Program-made: the position numbers and the translations under genes
Notes under the pieces: generated by a model
What the model was told of the DNA's origin: nothing
Databases searched by the model: none
The model's input: only the letters and a program-made list of their open reading frames with translations
Source of the DNA: an uncultured Elioraea sp.
GTDB lineage: Bacteria; Pseudomonadota; Alphaproteobacteria; Acetobacterales; Acetobacteraceae
Direction: 5' to 3'
Assembly: GCA_937928775.1 (NCBI GenBank)
Contig: CALFVI010000015.1
Span: 1 to 64,000, forward strand
Length of the DNA: 64,000 nucleotides
In this document: positions 44,611 to 54,143 of the stretch, one piece after another
Position numbering within the stretch: position 1 is the first letter of the stretch
Layout of the letters: every line of letters starts with the position of its first letter

Positions 44611-45725
44611 GCTGTCCCCGCTGCCCCAGAGCAAAGTGCCAGGATCCTCTCACCCATGCGATCGATCGGCAGCACTGCTGAAGCCAGCTCAGCCTGGACA
44701 ACCGCGCCGGGCATGCCCCACACGACAGAGGTTGCCTCGTCTTGAGCCACAACCAAACCGCCCTTCGCCACGATCTCGCGGGCACCGGCGAGGCCATCCT
44801 GACCCATGCCCGTTAGCATGGCCACAATGGCTCGACCACCGTAGACTTCAGCAACCGAGCGGAGCATCGGGTCAACAGCAGGTCGGCAGAAATTCTCCGG
44901 CGCTGCGCGGGACAGCGTGATCCTCGGTGCTGTCCGATCGCCTGTCACCAGCATGTGGCGGTCACCCGGCGCAAGGTAGATCCGCCCACGTTCGACGGAC
45001 TCACCCTCGCGTGCCTCTCGGCACGGCAGACACCCGAGCTTTGTAATGTGGTCTGCCAAGATGGACAGGAATGTCGCTGGCATGTGCTGGGTAATGAGGA
45101 CAGGGAGGGGAAAGCCTGAACCCAGATCGCGCACCAAGCGGAACAGGGCCTGCGGACCTCCTGTCGATGCGCCGATGGCAAGGATTTCTGGTCGCGCCGC
45201 TACAGTAGGCATGTGCCGAGGCATCGGCCTGACCGCCGCTGCGGGAACCGAACTCCTCGCGGCGAAGCGGCGGCGAACGGTCATGCCGAGTGCCTTCACC
45301 TTGCCAATCAGTTCCTGCCGAAATCCTTCCGCTGCCGCAATGCCGGCCACCGCGGTTGGCTTCGGGACGTAGTCTGCCGCGCCCAACTGCAGTGCACGCA
45401 AGGTCACCTCGGCGCCGCGCGTGGTTAGGGTAGAGGCCATCACCACCTGCAGCCTAGGCTCGACCCGCAACAGCTCGGGCAGAGCTGTCAGTCCATCCAT
45501 CACCGGCATTTCGATGTCGAGCACCACCACGTCAGGCCGCAAACGCGCTACCGCCGCGATGGCATCACGGCCATTGGCCGCCGTACCAACGACCGCGATC
45601 GACTGATCGGTCTCGAGCAGCCGCACGATGAGCCCACGGATCACCGCGCTGTCATCGCAGACGAGTACCTTAATTCGCGGCTGGCCAGACGAGACCAACG
45701 CCGTCTCAGGTACATAAGCTGTCAC
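44607..45725 (-). CDS. cheB: Chemotaxis response regulator methylesterase CheB
   Basis: The product is 372 residues from GTG 45725, overlapping the cheY stop. The receiver domain has VLVCDDSAVIRG, phospho-acceptor VLDIEMPVMDGL and a conserved KP. The C-terminal esterase/deamidase has the catalytic Ser in IGASTGGPQAL, His in LITQHMPATF and Asp in GMGQDGLAGAR. It removes methyl groups from receptors when phosphorylated by CheA. Confidence 0.96.
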   Translation of the reverse strand: MTAYVPETALVSSGQPRIKVLVCDDSAVIRGLIVRLLETDQSIAVVGTAANGRDAIAAVARLRPDVVVLDIEMPVMDGLTALPELLRVEPRLQVVMASTLTTRGAEVTLRALQLGAADYVPKPTAVAGIAAAEGFRQELIGKVKALGMTVRRRFAARSSVPAAAVRPMPRHMPTVAARPEILAIGASTGGPQALFRLVRDLGSGFPLPVLITQHMPATFLSILADHITKLGCLPCREAREGESVERGRIYLAPGDRHMLVTGDRTAPRITLSRAAPENFCRPAVDPMLRSVAEVYGGRAIVAMLTGMGQDGLAGAREIVAKGGLVVAQDEATSVVWGMPGAVVQAELASAVLPIDRMGERILALCSGAAGTA

Positions 45726-46087
45726 AGCAGACCGACCTGCGAGAACTTGGACTCGATGATTTCCGCATCGAATGGCTTCATGATGTACTCGTTCGCCCCT
45801 CCCTCGACGGCCCGCGCGATCGACTCAAGTTCGCTTTCCGTCGTGCAGAACACAACGCGCGGTTCATCCCGCCCGAACTCTGCCCTTAGCGCATACAAGA
45901 ACTCGATGCCGTTCATCACGGGCATGTTCCAGTCAAGCAGTATGCCGTCAGGCAACTTGCTGCGGCAAAAGGCGAGCGCCTCAGCCCCATTTTCCGCCTC
46001 GTCAACGGCAAACCCCAAGCCTTCCAGGATGCGGCGCGCCACCTTGCGTACGATGCGACTATCGTCCACCACAAGAACGGTTTTCAT
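45722..46087 (-). CDS. cheY: Chemotaxis response regulator CheY
   Basis: The product is a 121-residue single receiver domain. The acidic pair is in LVVDDSRIVRKVA, the phospho-Asp in GILLDWNMPVMNGI, and the switch Thr and Lys in VVFCTTESE and YIMKPFD. The LLDWNMP pattern is typical of alphaproteobacterial CheY. It probably binds the flagellar switch. It lies between cheW and cheB. Confidence 0.95.
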   Translation of the reverse strand: MKTVLVVDDSRIVRKVARRILEGLGFAVDEAENGAEALAFCRSKLPDGILLDWNMPVMNGIEFLYALRAEFGRDEPRVVFCTTESELESIARAVEGGANEYIMKPFDAEIIESKFSQVGLL

Positions 46088-46114
46088 TGTTGCCTCTGTC
46101 AGCGAGAGCGCCGG

Positions 46115-46609
46115 TCAGATCGCCAGGATTGCAGCAACATCTAGAACCACGACCAGCTGACCGGACAGGCGAAACACGCCCCTCGACAACGCACGCCACT
46201 TCGCCTCAAGCGTTGGCGGGTTGTCCTCCCAAAGTTCGGGGTTGAGGTAAAGGACTTCCCCGACCTGATCGACGAGAAGGCTGTAGAGCTCGCCCTGATG
46301 TTCCACCACCACGCTCATGGCGTTTCGCCAATCCGACCGATCCAAACCGAGCCGGGAATGCAAATCGATCGCGGTGACGATGCGACCGCGGAGATTGAGA
46401 CTGCCCGCAACCTCACGCGGCGCAAGCGGGATCCGGGTGATCATCTGCGGGCCCAGCACATCGCGTACGACCAGTACGGGGATGCCGCAGAGTTGCCCGC
46501 CAAGGGTCAGCGTGACAAAAACGTCGCGCGTGTCGTCCGAGACGGCCGTCGATCGCGGCGCCGTGCTGGATGCAGCGGGCCTTTGCCTGCTAAGCTCGAG
46601 GGTTGCCAT
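46115..46609 (-). CDS. cheW: Chemotaxis coupling protein CheW
   Basis: The product is 164 residues from ATG 46609, immediately after the cheA stop; the track's start lies inside cheA. The SH3-like CheW fold is shown by FVTLTLGGQLCGIPVLVVRDVL, NLRGRIVTAIDLHSRLGL and LVDQVGEVLYL. It links receptors to CheA. Confidence 0.95.
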   Translation of the reverse strand: MATLELSRQRPAASSTAPRSTAVSDDTRDVFVTLTLGGQLCGIPVLVVRDVLGPQMITRIPLAPREVAGSLNLRGRIVTAIDLHSRLGLDRSDWRNAMSVVVEHQGELYSLLVDQVGEVLYLNPELWEDNPPTLEAKWRALSRGVFRLSGQLVVVLDVAAILAI

Positions 46610-46610
46610 C

Positions 46611-49256
46611 TCAGTGCGCCTCCACAGCCGTTTGCGCGGCGAGCGCCTGGCCGATGCCGGCGATGAGCGCTTCGCGATCAAACTTGGCGATATAGTCGGT
46701 GAAACCGGCCTCGCGACCGCGCGCAAGATCGGCCTCGGAAACACGACCGGTCAGCGCAATGAGCGGCAGATGAGCCCAAGCCGGCGAGCCGCGTACGGCA
46801 CGAGCGAAGGCGAAGCCGTCGAGCCCGGGCATCTCGATGTCAGAGATCACGGCATCGAACATGCGGCCTTGGTCGCGCAAGCGGAGGGCGGCCTCTGCCG
46901 TCTCCACCGTTGTCACCTCGTAGCCAGCGGCCGTGAGCACCGGCGCCACCATCTGGCGGAAAAAGGCGCTGTCGTCGACCACCAGCAGGCGCGGTCGACG
47001 ATCCGCCTCGTTCGCGGCGCCATGGCGGAACCAATCGTCGAAGGCAAGCCGCAACCAGTAGGCGGTGTCGATTACTTCGGTCGCGCGGCCGGCAATCACA
47101 GCACTGCCGATGATACCCGGTCGATCCGACAGCAACTGGACATCGATCCGGTCCTCGACCACATCCAGGATCTCATCGACGGCAAGCCCGACACTGCGGC
47201 CGCGATCGCTGAAGACAAGGACCGGACGTCGGCCAAAGCCCGTATCGTCAAGGCTGCCACTCAGCGGAACAAGCGGCATCAATTGGCCGCGGTACTGCAC
47301 CAGGAGGCGATCGCCGGACCGTTCGATGCGGTCGTTCTCAATCTCTTCGAGCCGAGCCACCAAGCCGAGCGGCACGGCCTTCGGTTCCGTCCCTCCCGCC
47401 CGGAAGAGAAGCAGGGTGGTGCTTCCGCCCTCGGTGCTTCCCTCGCTGCGCGCTTCGGCGACCGCCGTCCGCTCGGCCGAGCCGGTCGCGGCCAGGCCGA
47501 CCGCACGTGCAATGCCGTTGGGATCGAGAATCATAATCACGCTACCGTCGCCAAGAATCGTGTTGCCCGAGAAGAGGGTGATGTCGCGCAGGATGGGGGC
47601 AACCGGCTTGACGACGATCTCCTCGGTGTCGAACACGCGATCGACGATGAGGCCGAAGCTCTGCGCCCCGACCTTGGTGACAACGACAAAGGCTTCGGAC
47701 TCGAAGACATCCGCCGCGCTGTCGAGGTGAAGCAGGGCAGAGAGTCGGACGAGCGGAAGCAAGCTGTCACGCAGCCGTAGCACCGGAGTGCGATCGATCC
47801 GTTCGATCCGCGTCTCGGAACGGCCGCCTGCGCGCACGAGCTCGACCACGCTGATCTGCGGGATGGCGAACCGTTCACCCGCTGCCTCGACGATCAACGC
47901 AGAGACGATGGCCAGCGTCAGCGGGATTTTGATGGTGATGGTCGTGCCCACACCCTCGCGGCTGCGCAGATCGATGGTGCCGCCGATCTTTTCGATGTTC
48001 GTCTTCACCACGTCCATGCCGACGCCGCGCCCGGAGACGGCGGTGACTTGCGCTGCCGTGGAGAAGCCGGGACGAAAAATGAACTGCTGGATCGCCTGTT
48101 CTGATAGCGCAGCGACCTCAGCCTCCGTGGCGAGACCAAGGGCCACTGCCTTTTCCGCAATCCGGCGCGTGTTCAGACCGCGACCATCGTCGCTGACCTC
48201 AATGATGATGTGTCCGCCTTCGTGATACGCGTTGAGGGTGATGCGGCCGGTCTCCGGCTTTCCCGCCGCCCGCCGCTCCTCCGGCTTCTCGAGCCCGTGA
48301 TCGGCGGAGTTGCGTACCATATGAGTGAGCGGATCCTTGATGAACTCGAGCACTTGCCGGTCGAGCTCGGTATCGGCGCCGAGCATGACGAGCTCAATCT
48401 TTTTGCCGGTCTCCCGCGCGAGGTCACGCACCAGCCGCGGCAGCTTGTTCCACGCATTGCCGATTGGCTGCATGCGTGTCTTCATCACGCCTTCCTGCAG
48501 GTCGGAGGTGATGTGGGAGAGCCGCTGCAGGGGAACAGCGAAGGGGCTGTTCTCTTGCAGACGCGCGAGTTGCAGGAGTTGGTTGCGGGCGAGGACAAGT
48601 TCCGAAACAAGCGTCATGAGATGTTCGAGAACCTCGACCGAAACCCGGATCGTCTGCGCTGCGACGGCACTCTCCGCCGTCGGGGCCGACTCGCTGGCCG
48701 CGACCTGCTCACCGGCTTGGGCTGCCTCACCCTTGGGCTGGGCTTGCTCCATCCGTTCCGATAGCGTAGCTGATGCCCCTGTCCTCGACCCGCGTGCCGG
48801 GGCAGGCTCCTCCGGCAAAGGCTCCGGCACCGGTGTAGCAGCCTGCGAATCCTGGCCCGTCTCCGCCGTCGCTGGCCCCCGCCCCTCCATCACCGCATTG
48901 AGGTCGGCGATGAGCGCGCTGTCGTCCCCCAGAGGTTCGGCCTCCGTCGCCTCCAGCCCAGCGAGGATCAGCTTGATCCGGTCGATCGCGGCCAGCACAA
49001 CCGTGATGGCTTCCGGGGTTGGAACTAAAGTACCGTCCCGAAAGCGGCCCAGCACGTTCTCCGCCGCATGAGCGACTTTCTCAAGCCGCGTCAGACCAAG
49101 GAAGCCGCATGTGCCCTTGATCGTGTGCACAAGGCGGAAGATCAGCGCCAAGGTTGCCTGGTCGTCGGGCGCGCGCTCAAGCCGCACGAGCGCGGTGTCG
49201 AGCTCGGACAAGCTTTCGGCCGTCTCGGTCAGAAAATCGGCAAGCAGGTCATCCAT
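46611..49256 (-). CDS. cheA: Hybrid chemotaxis histidine kinase CheA with C-terminal receiver
   Basis: The product is 881 residues from ATG 49256 (MDDLLADFLTETAESLSELD); the track adds a spurious 153-codon leader. Domain order: Hpt with phospho-His in LVHTIKGTCGFLGL (about 47); a disordered Pro/Glu/Ala linker in place of a clear P2 domain; dimerisation helices; HATPase (HMVRNSADHG, DDGRGLN, GRGVGMDVV); two CheW-like domains; and a receiver (LLVVDDSAFFRQMVAP, phospho-Asp in AVISDIEMPGLDGF). The duplicated CheW domain and attached receiver mark it as a non-enteric CheA and suggest phosphate-sink or feedback control. Confidence 0.95.
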   Translation of the reverse strand: MDDLLADFLTETAESLSELDTALVRLERAPDDQATLALIFRLVHTIKGTCGFLGLTRLEKVAHAAENVLGRFRDGTLVPTPEAITVVLAAIDRIKLILAGLEATEAEPLGDDSALIADLNAVMEGRGPATAETGQDSQAATPVPEPLPEEPAPARGSRTGASATLSERMEQAQPKGEAAQAGEQVAASESAPTAESAVAAQTIRVSVEVLEHLMTLVSELVLARNQLLQLARLQENSPFAVPLQRLSHITSDLQEGVMKTRMQPIGNAWNKLPRLVRDLARETGKKIELVMLGADTELDRQVLEFIKDPLTHMVRNSADHGLEKPEERRAAGKPETGRITLNAYHEGGHIIIEVSDDGRGLNTRRIAEKAVALGLATEAEVAALSEQAIQQFIFRPGFSTAAQVTAVSGRGVGMDVVKTNIEKIGGTIDLRSREGVGTTITIKIPLTLAIVSALIVEAAGERFAIPQISVVELVRAGGRSETRIERIDRTPVLRLRDSLLPLVRLSALLHLDSAADVFESEAFVVVTKVGAQSFGLIVDRVFDTEEIVVKPVAPILRDITLFSGNTILGDGSVIMILDPNGIARAVGLAATGSAERTAVAEARSEGSTEGGSTTLLLFRAGGTEPKAVPLGLVARLEEIENDRIERSGDRLLVQYRGQLMPLVPLSGSLDDTGFGRRPVLVFSDRGRSVGLAVDEILDVVEDRIDVQLLSDRPGIIGSAVIAGRATEVIDTAYWLRLAFDDWFRHGAANEADRRPRLLVVDDSAFFRQMVAPVLTAAGYEVTTVETAEAALRLRDQGRMFDAVISDIEMPGLDGFAFARAVRGSPAWAHLPLIALTGRVSEADLARGREAGFTDYIAKFDREALIAGIGQALAAQTAVEAH

Positions 49257-49329
49257 TGCGCCACTCCGTCCTTGGCACGACACGGAGCATGAACGCCGGA
49301 GACCCAAAAAATCGTAAATCAGTCGAGCC

Positions 49330-49971
49330 TCAGGGCATGCGGGGAGGCTGCAGCAGAAGAAGGGGTGGGCCGCCCCCCCCCATGAGCAGACGCAACGTGA
49401 CGGCTGACCGTTGCGCCAGCAGGGCGAGCATCGGCACGGCGATCCGCCGCGGCTCGACCACAGCGAGCGGATCGCCACCGGCCGCGACGGTGGCAAGGCC
49501 GGGGGGCCAGTCGGCGCCCTCCCCGAACAGGCCGAGAGCGATCTCCCCTCCCGTCGCCCCCGCACACACGACGCTGCCGCCCCGTGGCAGGCTTTCCGCC
49601 GCGACCAGCAGCGCATTGAGGACAATGCGATCGTAGCCCTGGAAGGCCCAGTCGCTGACCTCGAGACGGGACGTGTCGATCGCCACTGGCGGCGGACCAA
49701 CCCCCTCGGACACAAGCTTCACCACCGCCTCCGGCGCGAGCGGCGCCCCGCCTCGGCCCCAGGCGGCGCGCAACAGCGCGAGCCGACCGCGCAGCCGGCG
49801 CACAGCCTCGCCAATCAGGGCCGTCGCCTCAGTCCGCAAGGCCTCCTCTTCGGCCCCAAGCAACTCGCTGGCTGCAGTCAGAGCCTGCAGCGAGCCGCCG
49901 ATGTCGTGGGCAAGGCGCGACGCCAGCGCCTCGCCCAGGGACAGTCCGAGTTCCGCCGCCGTCCCGCTCAC
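49330..49971 (-). CDS. ChpT-like histidine phosphotransferase
   Basis: The product is about 213 residues, with GTG 49971 chosen because the protein then starts just before the recognisable domain (LGLSLGEALASRLAHDIGGSLQ). The SRLAHDI segment carries the phospho-accepting histidine of the ChpT/HisKA-like family. The C-terminal half is a degenerate ATPase-like domain without ATP motifs. In Caulobacter ChpT relays phosphate from CckA to CtrA/CpdR. Here it lies 73 bases upstream of cheA, so a role in Che phosphorelay is also possible. The true start is unclear because the natural N-terminal extension appears in another frame. Confidence 0.75.
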   Translation of the reverse strand: MSGTAAELGLSLGEALASRLAHDIGGSLQALTAASELLGAEEEALRTEATALIGEAVRRLRGRLALLRAAWGRGGAPLAPEAVVKLVSEGVGPPPVAIDTSRLEVSDWAFQGYDRIVLNALLVAAESLPRGGSVVCAGATGGEIALGLFGEGADWPPGLATVAAGGDPLAVVEPRRIAVPMLALLAQRSAVTLRLLMGGGGPPLLLLQPPRMP

Positions 49972-50253
49972 CGCAGCCGGCCGAAGGCCGAGGCAGTCGC
50001 AGCCAGCCGAGAGCGCAGGTCGGGTGGGTCGGCAGAGGCCGTGATCATCCGATCGTTGGTTCCCCTCGATCGACCGCCCCGACGCGACCAGCTTCGCGGC
50101 CGACCGGTGCGGACGCCGGCGGGACGAGACGATGACACCACGGCATTTTCCCAGCTGCGATCGCCCTGTCCAGGCCTTGCCCCGGCCACTCATTGGACAG
50201 TCGGCCAGCTGCATCCTATGCTGTCGGCCATGGATTGACGCCAGGGGGCAAAC

Positions 50254-51243
50254 ATGCGGGATCCATTCGGCCGCGAGATCACCTACCTTCGGATGTCCGT
50301 CACCGACCGCTGCGACCTTCGCTGCGTGTACTGCATGGCGGAGGAGATGACCTTCCTGCCGAAGGCCGAACTCCTCACCCTCGAGGAGCTCGAGCGGGTG
50401 GCTGCGGCCTTCATCCGCCTTGGTGTGCGCAAGATCAGGCTGACCGGTGGAGAGCCGCTGGTGCGGCGCAACGTGATGAGCCTGGTGAACGCCCTCGGAT
50501 CCCGGCTCGGCCCTGGCGGTCTCGCCGAACTCACCCTGACCACCAACGGCACCCAGCTCGCGCGCCATGCCGAAGCTCTGTTCGCGGCCGGGGTGCGACG
50601 GATCAACGTCAGCCTTGACACGCTCGACCCCGACCGCTTCGCTGCCATCACCCGCTGGGGCAAGCTCGACAAAACGCTCGAGGGCATCTTCGCCGCCAAA
50701 GCAGCGGGGCTTGCGATCAAGATCAATACCGTGGCGCTAAAAGGCACGAACGAGGACGAGTTCGACCGCCTGATCGCCTGGTGCGGGGAGCATGGGTTCG
50801 ACCTCTGTCTGATCGAGACCATGCCGATGGGCGAGATCGACCAAGATCGCACCGATCAATATCTCCCCCTCTCGATCGTGCGCGCCCGCCTCTCCCGGAC
50901 GTGGACTCTCGAGGACACGGACTATCGCACAGGCGGCCCCGCCCGCTACGTCGTCGTGAAGGAAACCGGGCGTCGGCTCGGCTTTATCACGCCGATGACG
51001 CACAATTTCTGCGAGAGCTGCAATCGCGTTCGCCTCACCTGCACGGGCACGTTGTACATGTGTCTGGGCCAGGATGATGCTGCCGACCTGCGCGCGCCGC
51101 TGCGGGCCTCACGCGACGATGCCATGCTTGAGGCGGCGATTCGCGAGGCGATCAGCCGCAAGCCGCGCGGTCATGATTTCGTCATCGATCGCCGCCGCAA
51201 CCGCCCCGCTGTCGCCCGGCATATGAGCGTCACCGGCGGCTGA
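50254..51243 (+). CDS. moaA: GTP 3',8-cyclase MoaA
   Basis: The product is a 329-residue radical-SAM enzyme for the first step of molybdenum cofactor synthesis. The SAM cluster motif is CDLRCVYC, and the second 4Fe-4S site is [18 protein letters not shown]. The C-terminal RHMSVTGG double glycine required for activity is present. It would supply cofactor to the sulfite-oxidase-like and xanthine-dehydrogenase-like enzymes in this window. Confidence 0.96.
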   Translation: MRDPFGREITYLRMSVTDRCDLRCVYCMAEEMTFLPKAELLTLEELERVAAAFIRLGVRKIRLTGGEPLVRRNVMSLVNALGSRLGPGGLAELTLTTNGTQLARHAEALFAAGVRRINVSLDTLDPDRFAAITRWGKLDKTLEGIFAAKAAGLAIKINTVALKGTNEDEFDRLIAWCGEHGFDLCLIETMPMGEIDQDRTDQYLPLSIVRARLSRTWTLEDTDYRTGGPARYVVVKETGRRLGFITPMTHNFCESCNRVRLTCTGTLYMCLGQDDAADLRAPLRASRDDAMLEAAIREAISRKPRGHDFVIDRRRNRPAVARHMSVTGG

Positions 51244-51294
51244 CGGCATCGCGGCGTCGGCCGGCGAAAACCGGCGAGAACCGGCGAGCGACCG

Positions 51295-52140
51295 ATGCGC
51301 GTGACCGTCGTGCAGATGAACCCCTCCGCCGACAAGGCGGCAAACCTCGCCGCAGCCGATCGGCTCGTCTCGGCCGCCGTGGCAGAAGATCGGCCCGACC
51401 TGGTCGTGCTGCCCGAGATGTGGACCTGCCTCGGCGGTGACCACAACACCAAGCGCGCCGCGGCGGAACGATTGCCGGCCCCCGGTGGCGCGGTCCGAGG
51501 CGGGGACGCAGGCGGAAAAGCCTATGCGTTGATGCGAGACCTCGCCCAGCGTCATCGCATCGTCTTGCATGGCGGCTCGATCGCCGAAGACGGTGGTGAT
51601 CGCCTCTACAACACCACCATCGTGTTTGGCCCTGAGGGCGAGGAACGCGCGCGCTACCGCAAGATCCACCTGTTCGACATCACCGCCCCCGACGGCACCG
51701 GCTATCGAGAGAGTGCTACCTTCGGACGGGGAACGGAGGTCGTCACCTATCGCGCGGGCAACACCACCATCGGTTGCACCATCTGCTACGATCTTCGCTT
51801 TGGCGAACTCTATCTCGCGCTGCGCCGCGCGGGGGCGGAGGTGATCGTCGTGCCGGCAGCGTTCACCTTGCAGACAGGCAAGGACCATTGGGAGGTGCTG
51901 ATCAGGGCACGCGCGATCGAGACGCAATGCTGGATCGCCGCCGCCGCCACCTGGGGCCGGCATGAGGAGCGGGGCGAACCTCGCTTCACTTACGGCCACA
52001 GCCTGATCGCCGATCCGTGGGGCCATGTCGTCGCCAAAGCCTCGGATGGCGAGGGCTGGGCCACCGCACGGATCGACCCTGCGCTGACGGCACGCGTGCG
52101 TCGCGACATGCCGTTGATGGACCATCGCGTGCTCGTGTGA
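51295..52140 (+). CDS. Carbon-nitrogen hydrolase (nitrilase superfamily)
   Basis: The product is a 281-residue amidase-type hydrolase. The catalytic triad is visible: Glu in [10 protein letters not shown], Lys in [10 protein letters not shown] and Cys in [14 protein letters not shown]. Overall pattern matches Nit1/Nit2 (omega-amidase or deaminated-glutathione amidase) proteins. The substrate is not certain. It overlaps the NAD kinase start by four bases. Confidence 0.92.
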   Translation: MRVTVVQMNPSADKAANLAAADRLVSAAVAEDRPDLVVLPEMWTCLGGDHNTKRAAAERLPAPGGAVRGGDAGGKAYALMRDLAQRHRIVLHGGSIAEDGGDRLYNTTIVFGPEGEERARYRKIHLFDITAPDGTGYRESATFGRGTEVVTYRAGNTTIGCTICYDLRFGELYLALRRAGAEVIVVPAAFTLQTGKDHWEVLIRARAIETQCWIAAAATWGRHEERGEPRFTYGHSLIADPWGHVVAKASDGEGWATARIDPALTARVRRDMPLMDHRVLV

Positions 52141-52904
52141 CTCTGCCGCGCCTTGCCTTCCTCGCCGCCGACACCGAGGCGGCGAAAGCGGCGCGCGACC
52201 GCCTGGTCGCGCTGTACGGTGATTGCACGCCAGAGAGGGCGGATGCGATCGTCGCCTTAGGCGGCGACGGGTTCATGCTGGAGACGCAACATCGTTTCCT
52301 CGGCCGAAACCTTCCCATCTACGGTATGAATCGCGGCTCGGTGGGCTTCCTGATGAACGACTACCGGGAAGAGGGACTGCCTGAGCGCGTCGCGCATGCC
52401 CAGGCTGCCGTGCTGCATCCGCTGCGCATGCAGGCCGAGACGGTGCAGGGCGAGGTGGCTGAGGCGCTCGCCATCAACGAGGTGAGCCTGCTGCGCGAAC
52501 AGCGTCAGGCAGCGAAGATCCGGATCCTGGTCGATGGCCGCGTGCGGCTCGAGGAACTGATCTGCGACGGCGTGCTCATCTCCACCCCCGCCGGCTCCAC
52601 GGCGTACAATCTCTCGGCGCACGGGCCGATCGTCCCGCTCTCCGCCAACCTCCTGCCGCTGACGCCGATCTCCGCCTTCCGCCCGCGCCGTTGGCGCGGT
52701 GCTCTGTTGCCATCAACCTCCGTCGTCACTTTTGAGGTGCTCGAGCCCGAGAAGCGACCCGTCGCAGCGGTGGCCGACTACACAGAGGTGCGGGATGTGG
52801 CGCGGGTGACGGTGGCGGAGGATCGTTCCGTCTCCTTGACCATGCTGTTCGACCCGGATCATTCCTTGAGCGAACGCATCATCGCCGAGCAGTTCACGGT
52901 CTGA
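52137..52904 (+). CDS. nadK: NAD kinase
   Basis: The product is 255 residues. GTG 52137 overlaps the preceding stop (GTGA) and gives [20 protein letters not shown]; the track's longer start lies in the amidase gene. The phosphate-binding [11 protein letters not shown] and [10 protein letters not shown], plus [24 protein letters not shown], are NAD kinase signatures. It makes NADP from NAD and ATP. Confidence 0.93.
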   Translation: MTLPRLAFLAADTEAAKAARDRLVALYGDCTPERADAIVALGGDGFMLETQHRFLGRNLPIYGMNRGSVGFLMNDYREEGLPERVAHAQAAVLHPLRMQAETVQGEVAEALAINEVSLLREQRQAAKIRILVDGRVRLEELICDGVLISTPAGSTAYNLSAHGPIVPLSANLLPLTPISAFRPRRWRGALLPSTSVVTFEVLEPEKRPVAAVADYTEVRDVARVTVAEDRSVSLTMLFDPDHSLSERIIAEQFTV

Positions 52905-53109
52905 AACCGCAACAGCCCGCCCCCTCGCCCTGGCAGGGCTGCCATGGTCGGAACAGACAGCGCGCTTCGGTGCAGACCAAGAAAGACACTCCAGCATCGG
53001 CCGCCCCAGGAGAAGGTGCGTGGGGGAAGTCGCATGCGAGGGGGGCCTTCGCGTTCGCGAGGAAGGTATAACGGCGGCAGCCACCCGGCCGTGCCCGCCC
53101 CCTCCGCTC

Positions 53110-53997
53110 TCACGCCCCGCGGATCAGGCGCATCACTCCGGAAAAGTCGGTGCTTGCGCCGCCGCAGGCGACGAAACGGCGATAGAGCTCCGCCGCGTGC
53201 ACGCCGAGCTCTAGGCGCGCCCCGCTTGCCTGCGCCGCCGCGATGGCGAGATCTAGATCCTTCAACATCATCTGCGCCGTGAAGCCCGGGGCATAGTCGC
53301 GATTCGCTGGGCTCGACGGTACCGGACCGGGCACCGGGCAGTAGCTCGTGAGACTCCAGCACTGGCCGGAGGACTGCGCGGCGATGTCAAACAGCGCCTG
53401 GTGGTCGAGGCCCAAGCGTTCGGCCAACGCGAAGGCCTCGCAGACCGCGATCATGGAGATGCCGAGGATCAAATTGTTGCAGATCTTCGCCGCCTGCCCG
53501 GCACCGGCTTCGCCCGCGCGCACGACCGCCTTGCCCATGGCGGAAAGAATGGGGCGCGCGCGTTCCACCAGCTCGTCCGCGCCGCCAACCATAAAGGTGA
53601 GCGTGGCGGCCTCCGCCCCGCCGACCCCGCCCGAGACCGGGGCGTCGATCATGCCAAGACCAGACGCCCCAGCGAGGTGGGCAAGCTCGCGCGCTGTGGC
53701 GACGTCGATCGTTGAGCAGTCGATCAAGAGCGTGCCGGGCGCAGCCGTCTCAATCAGTCCTCCCGGGCCGCTATAGACCGCGCGCACCTCGCGCCCCGAA
53801 GGCAACATGGTGATGGCGAATTCCGCCCCCAAGACCGTCTGCGCAGGACTGTCCGCCGCCTCAGCCCCAACGGCGACCAGGCGGCCGATTCGGTCTGGAA
53901 AGAGATCGAACACACGGACGGCATGACCGGCCCGCAGCAGGTTGCGCGCCATCGGAGCACCCATGTTGCCGAGGCCGATGAAGCCGATCCGAGCCAT
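53110..53997 (-). CDS. 3-hydroxyisobutyrate dehydrogenase-like (beta-hydroxyacid dehydrogenase)
   Basis: The product is 295 residues from ATG 53997 (MARIGFIGLGNMGAPMARNLL), the NAD(P)-binding start of the family. DAPVSGGVGGAEAATLTFMVGG is the substrate loop, and the catalytic lysine lies in GAGQAAKICNNLILG. It could be valine-pathway HIBADH (MmsB) or a tartronate-semialdehyde/other beta-hydroxyacid dehydrogenase. Divergently placed next to the Mo-hydroxylase operon, so it may act on a late acid intermediate of that pathway. Confidence 0.9.
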   Translation of the reverse strand: MARIGFIGLGNMGAPMARNLLRAGHAVRVFDLFPDRIGRLVAVGAEAADSPAQTVLGAEFAITMLPSGREVRAVYSGPGGLIETAAPGTLLIDCSTIDVATARELAHLAGASGLGMIDAPVSGGVGGAEAATLTFMVGGADELVERARPILSAMGKAVVRAGEAGAGQAAKICNNLILGISMIAVCEAFALAERLGLDHQALFDIAAQSSGQCWSLTSYCPVPGPVPSSPANRDYAPGFTAQMMLKDLDLAIAAAQASGARLELGVHAAELYRRFVACGGASTDFSGVMRLIRGA

Positions 53998-54143
53998 ACC
54001 GTGCCGTCGTCGTTGCTTGATTGCCCGCACGCCCTTCTGGGCACCCCCCTCCGCCCCGTCAAGGGCGGCAGCCCCGACCGGCACGACTGTTCGGGTGCTT
54101 GACGGGTGCCGCCACTCCGCGCCATCGTTTGCACACAAACGAA

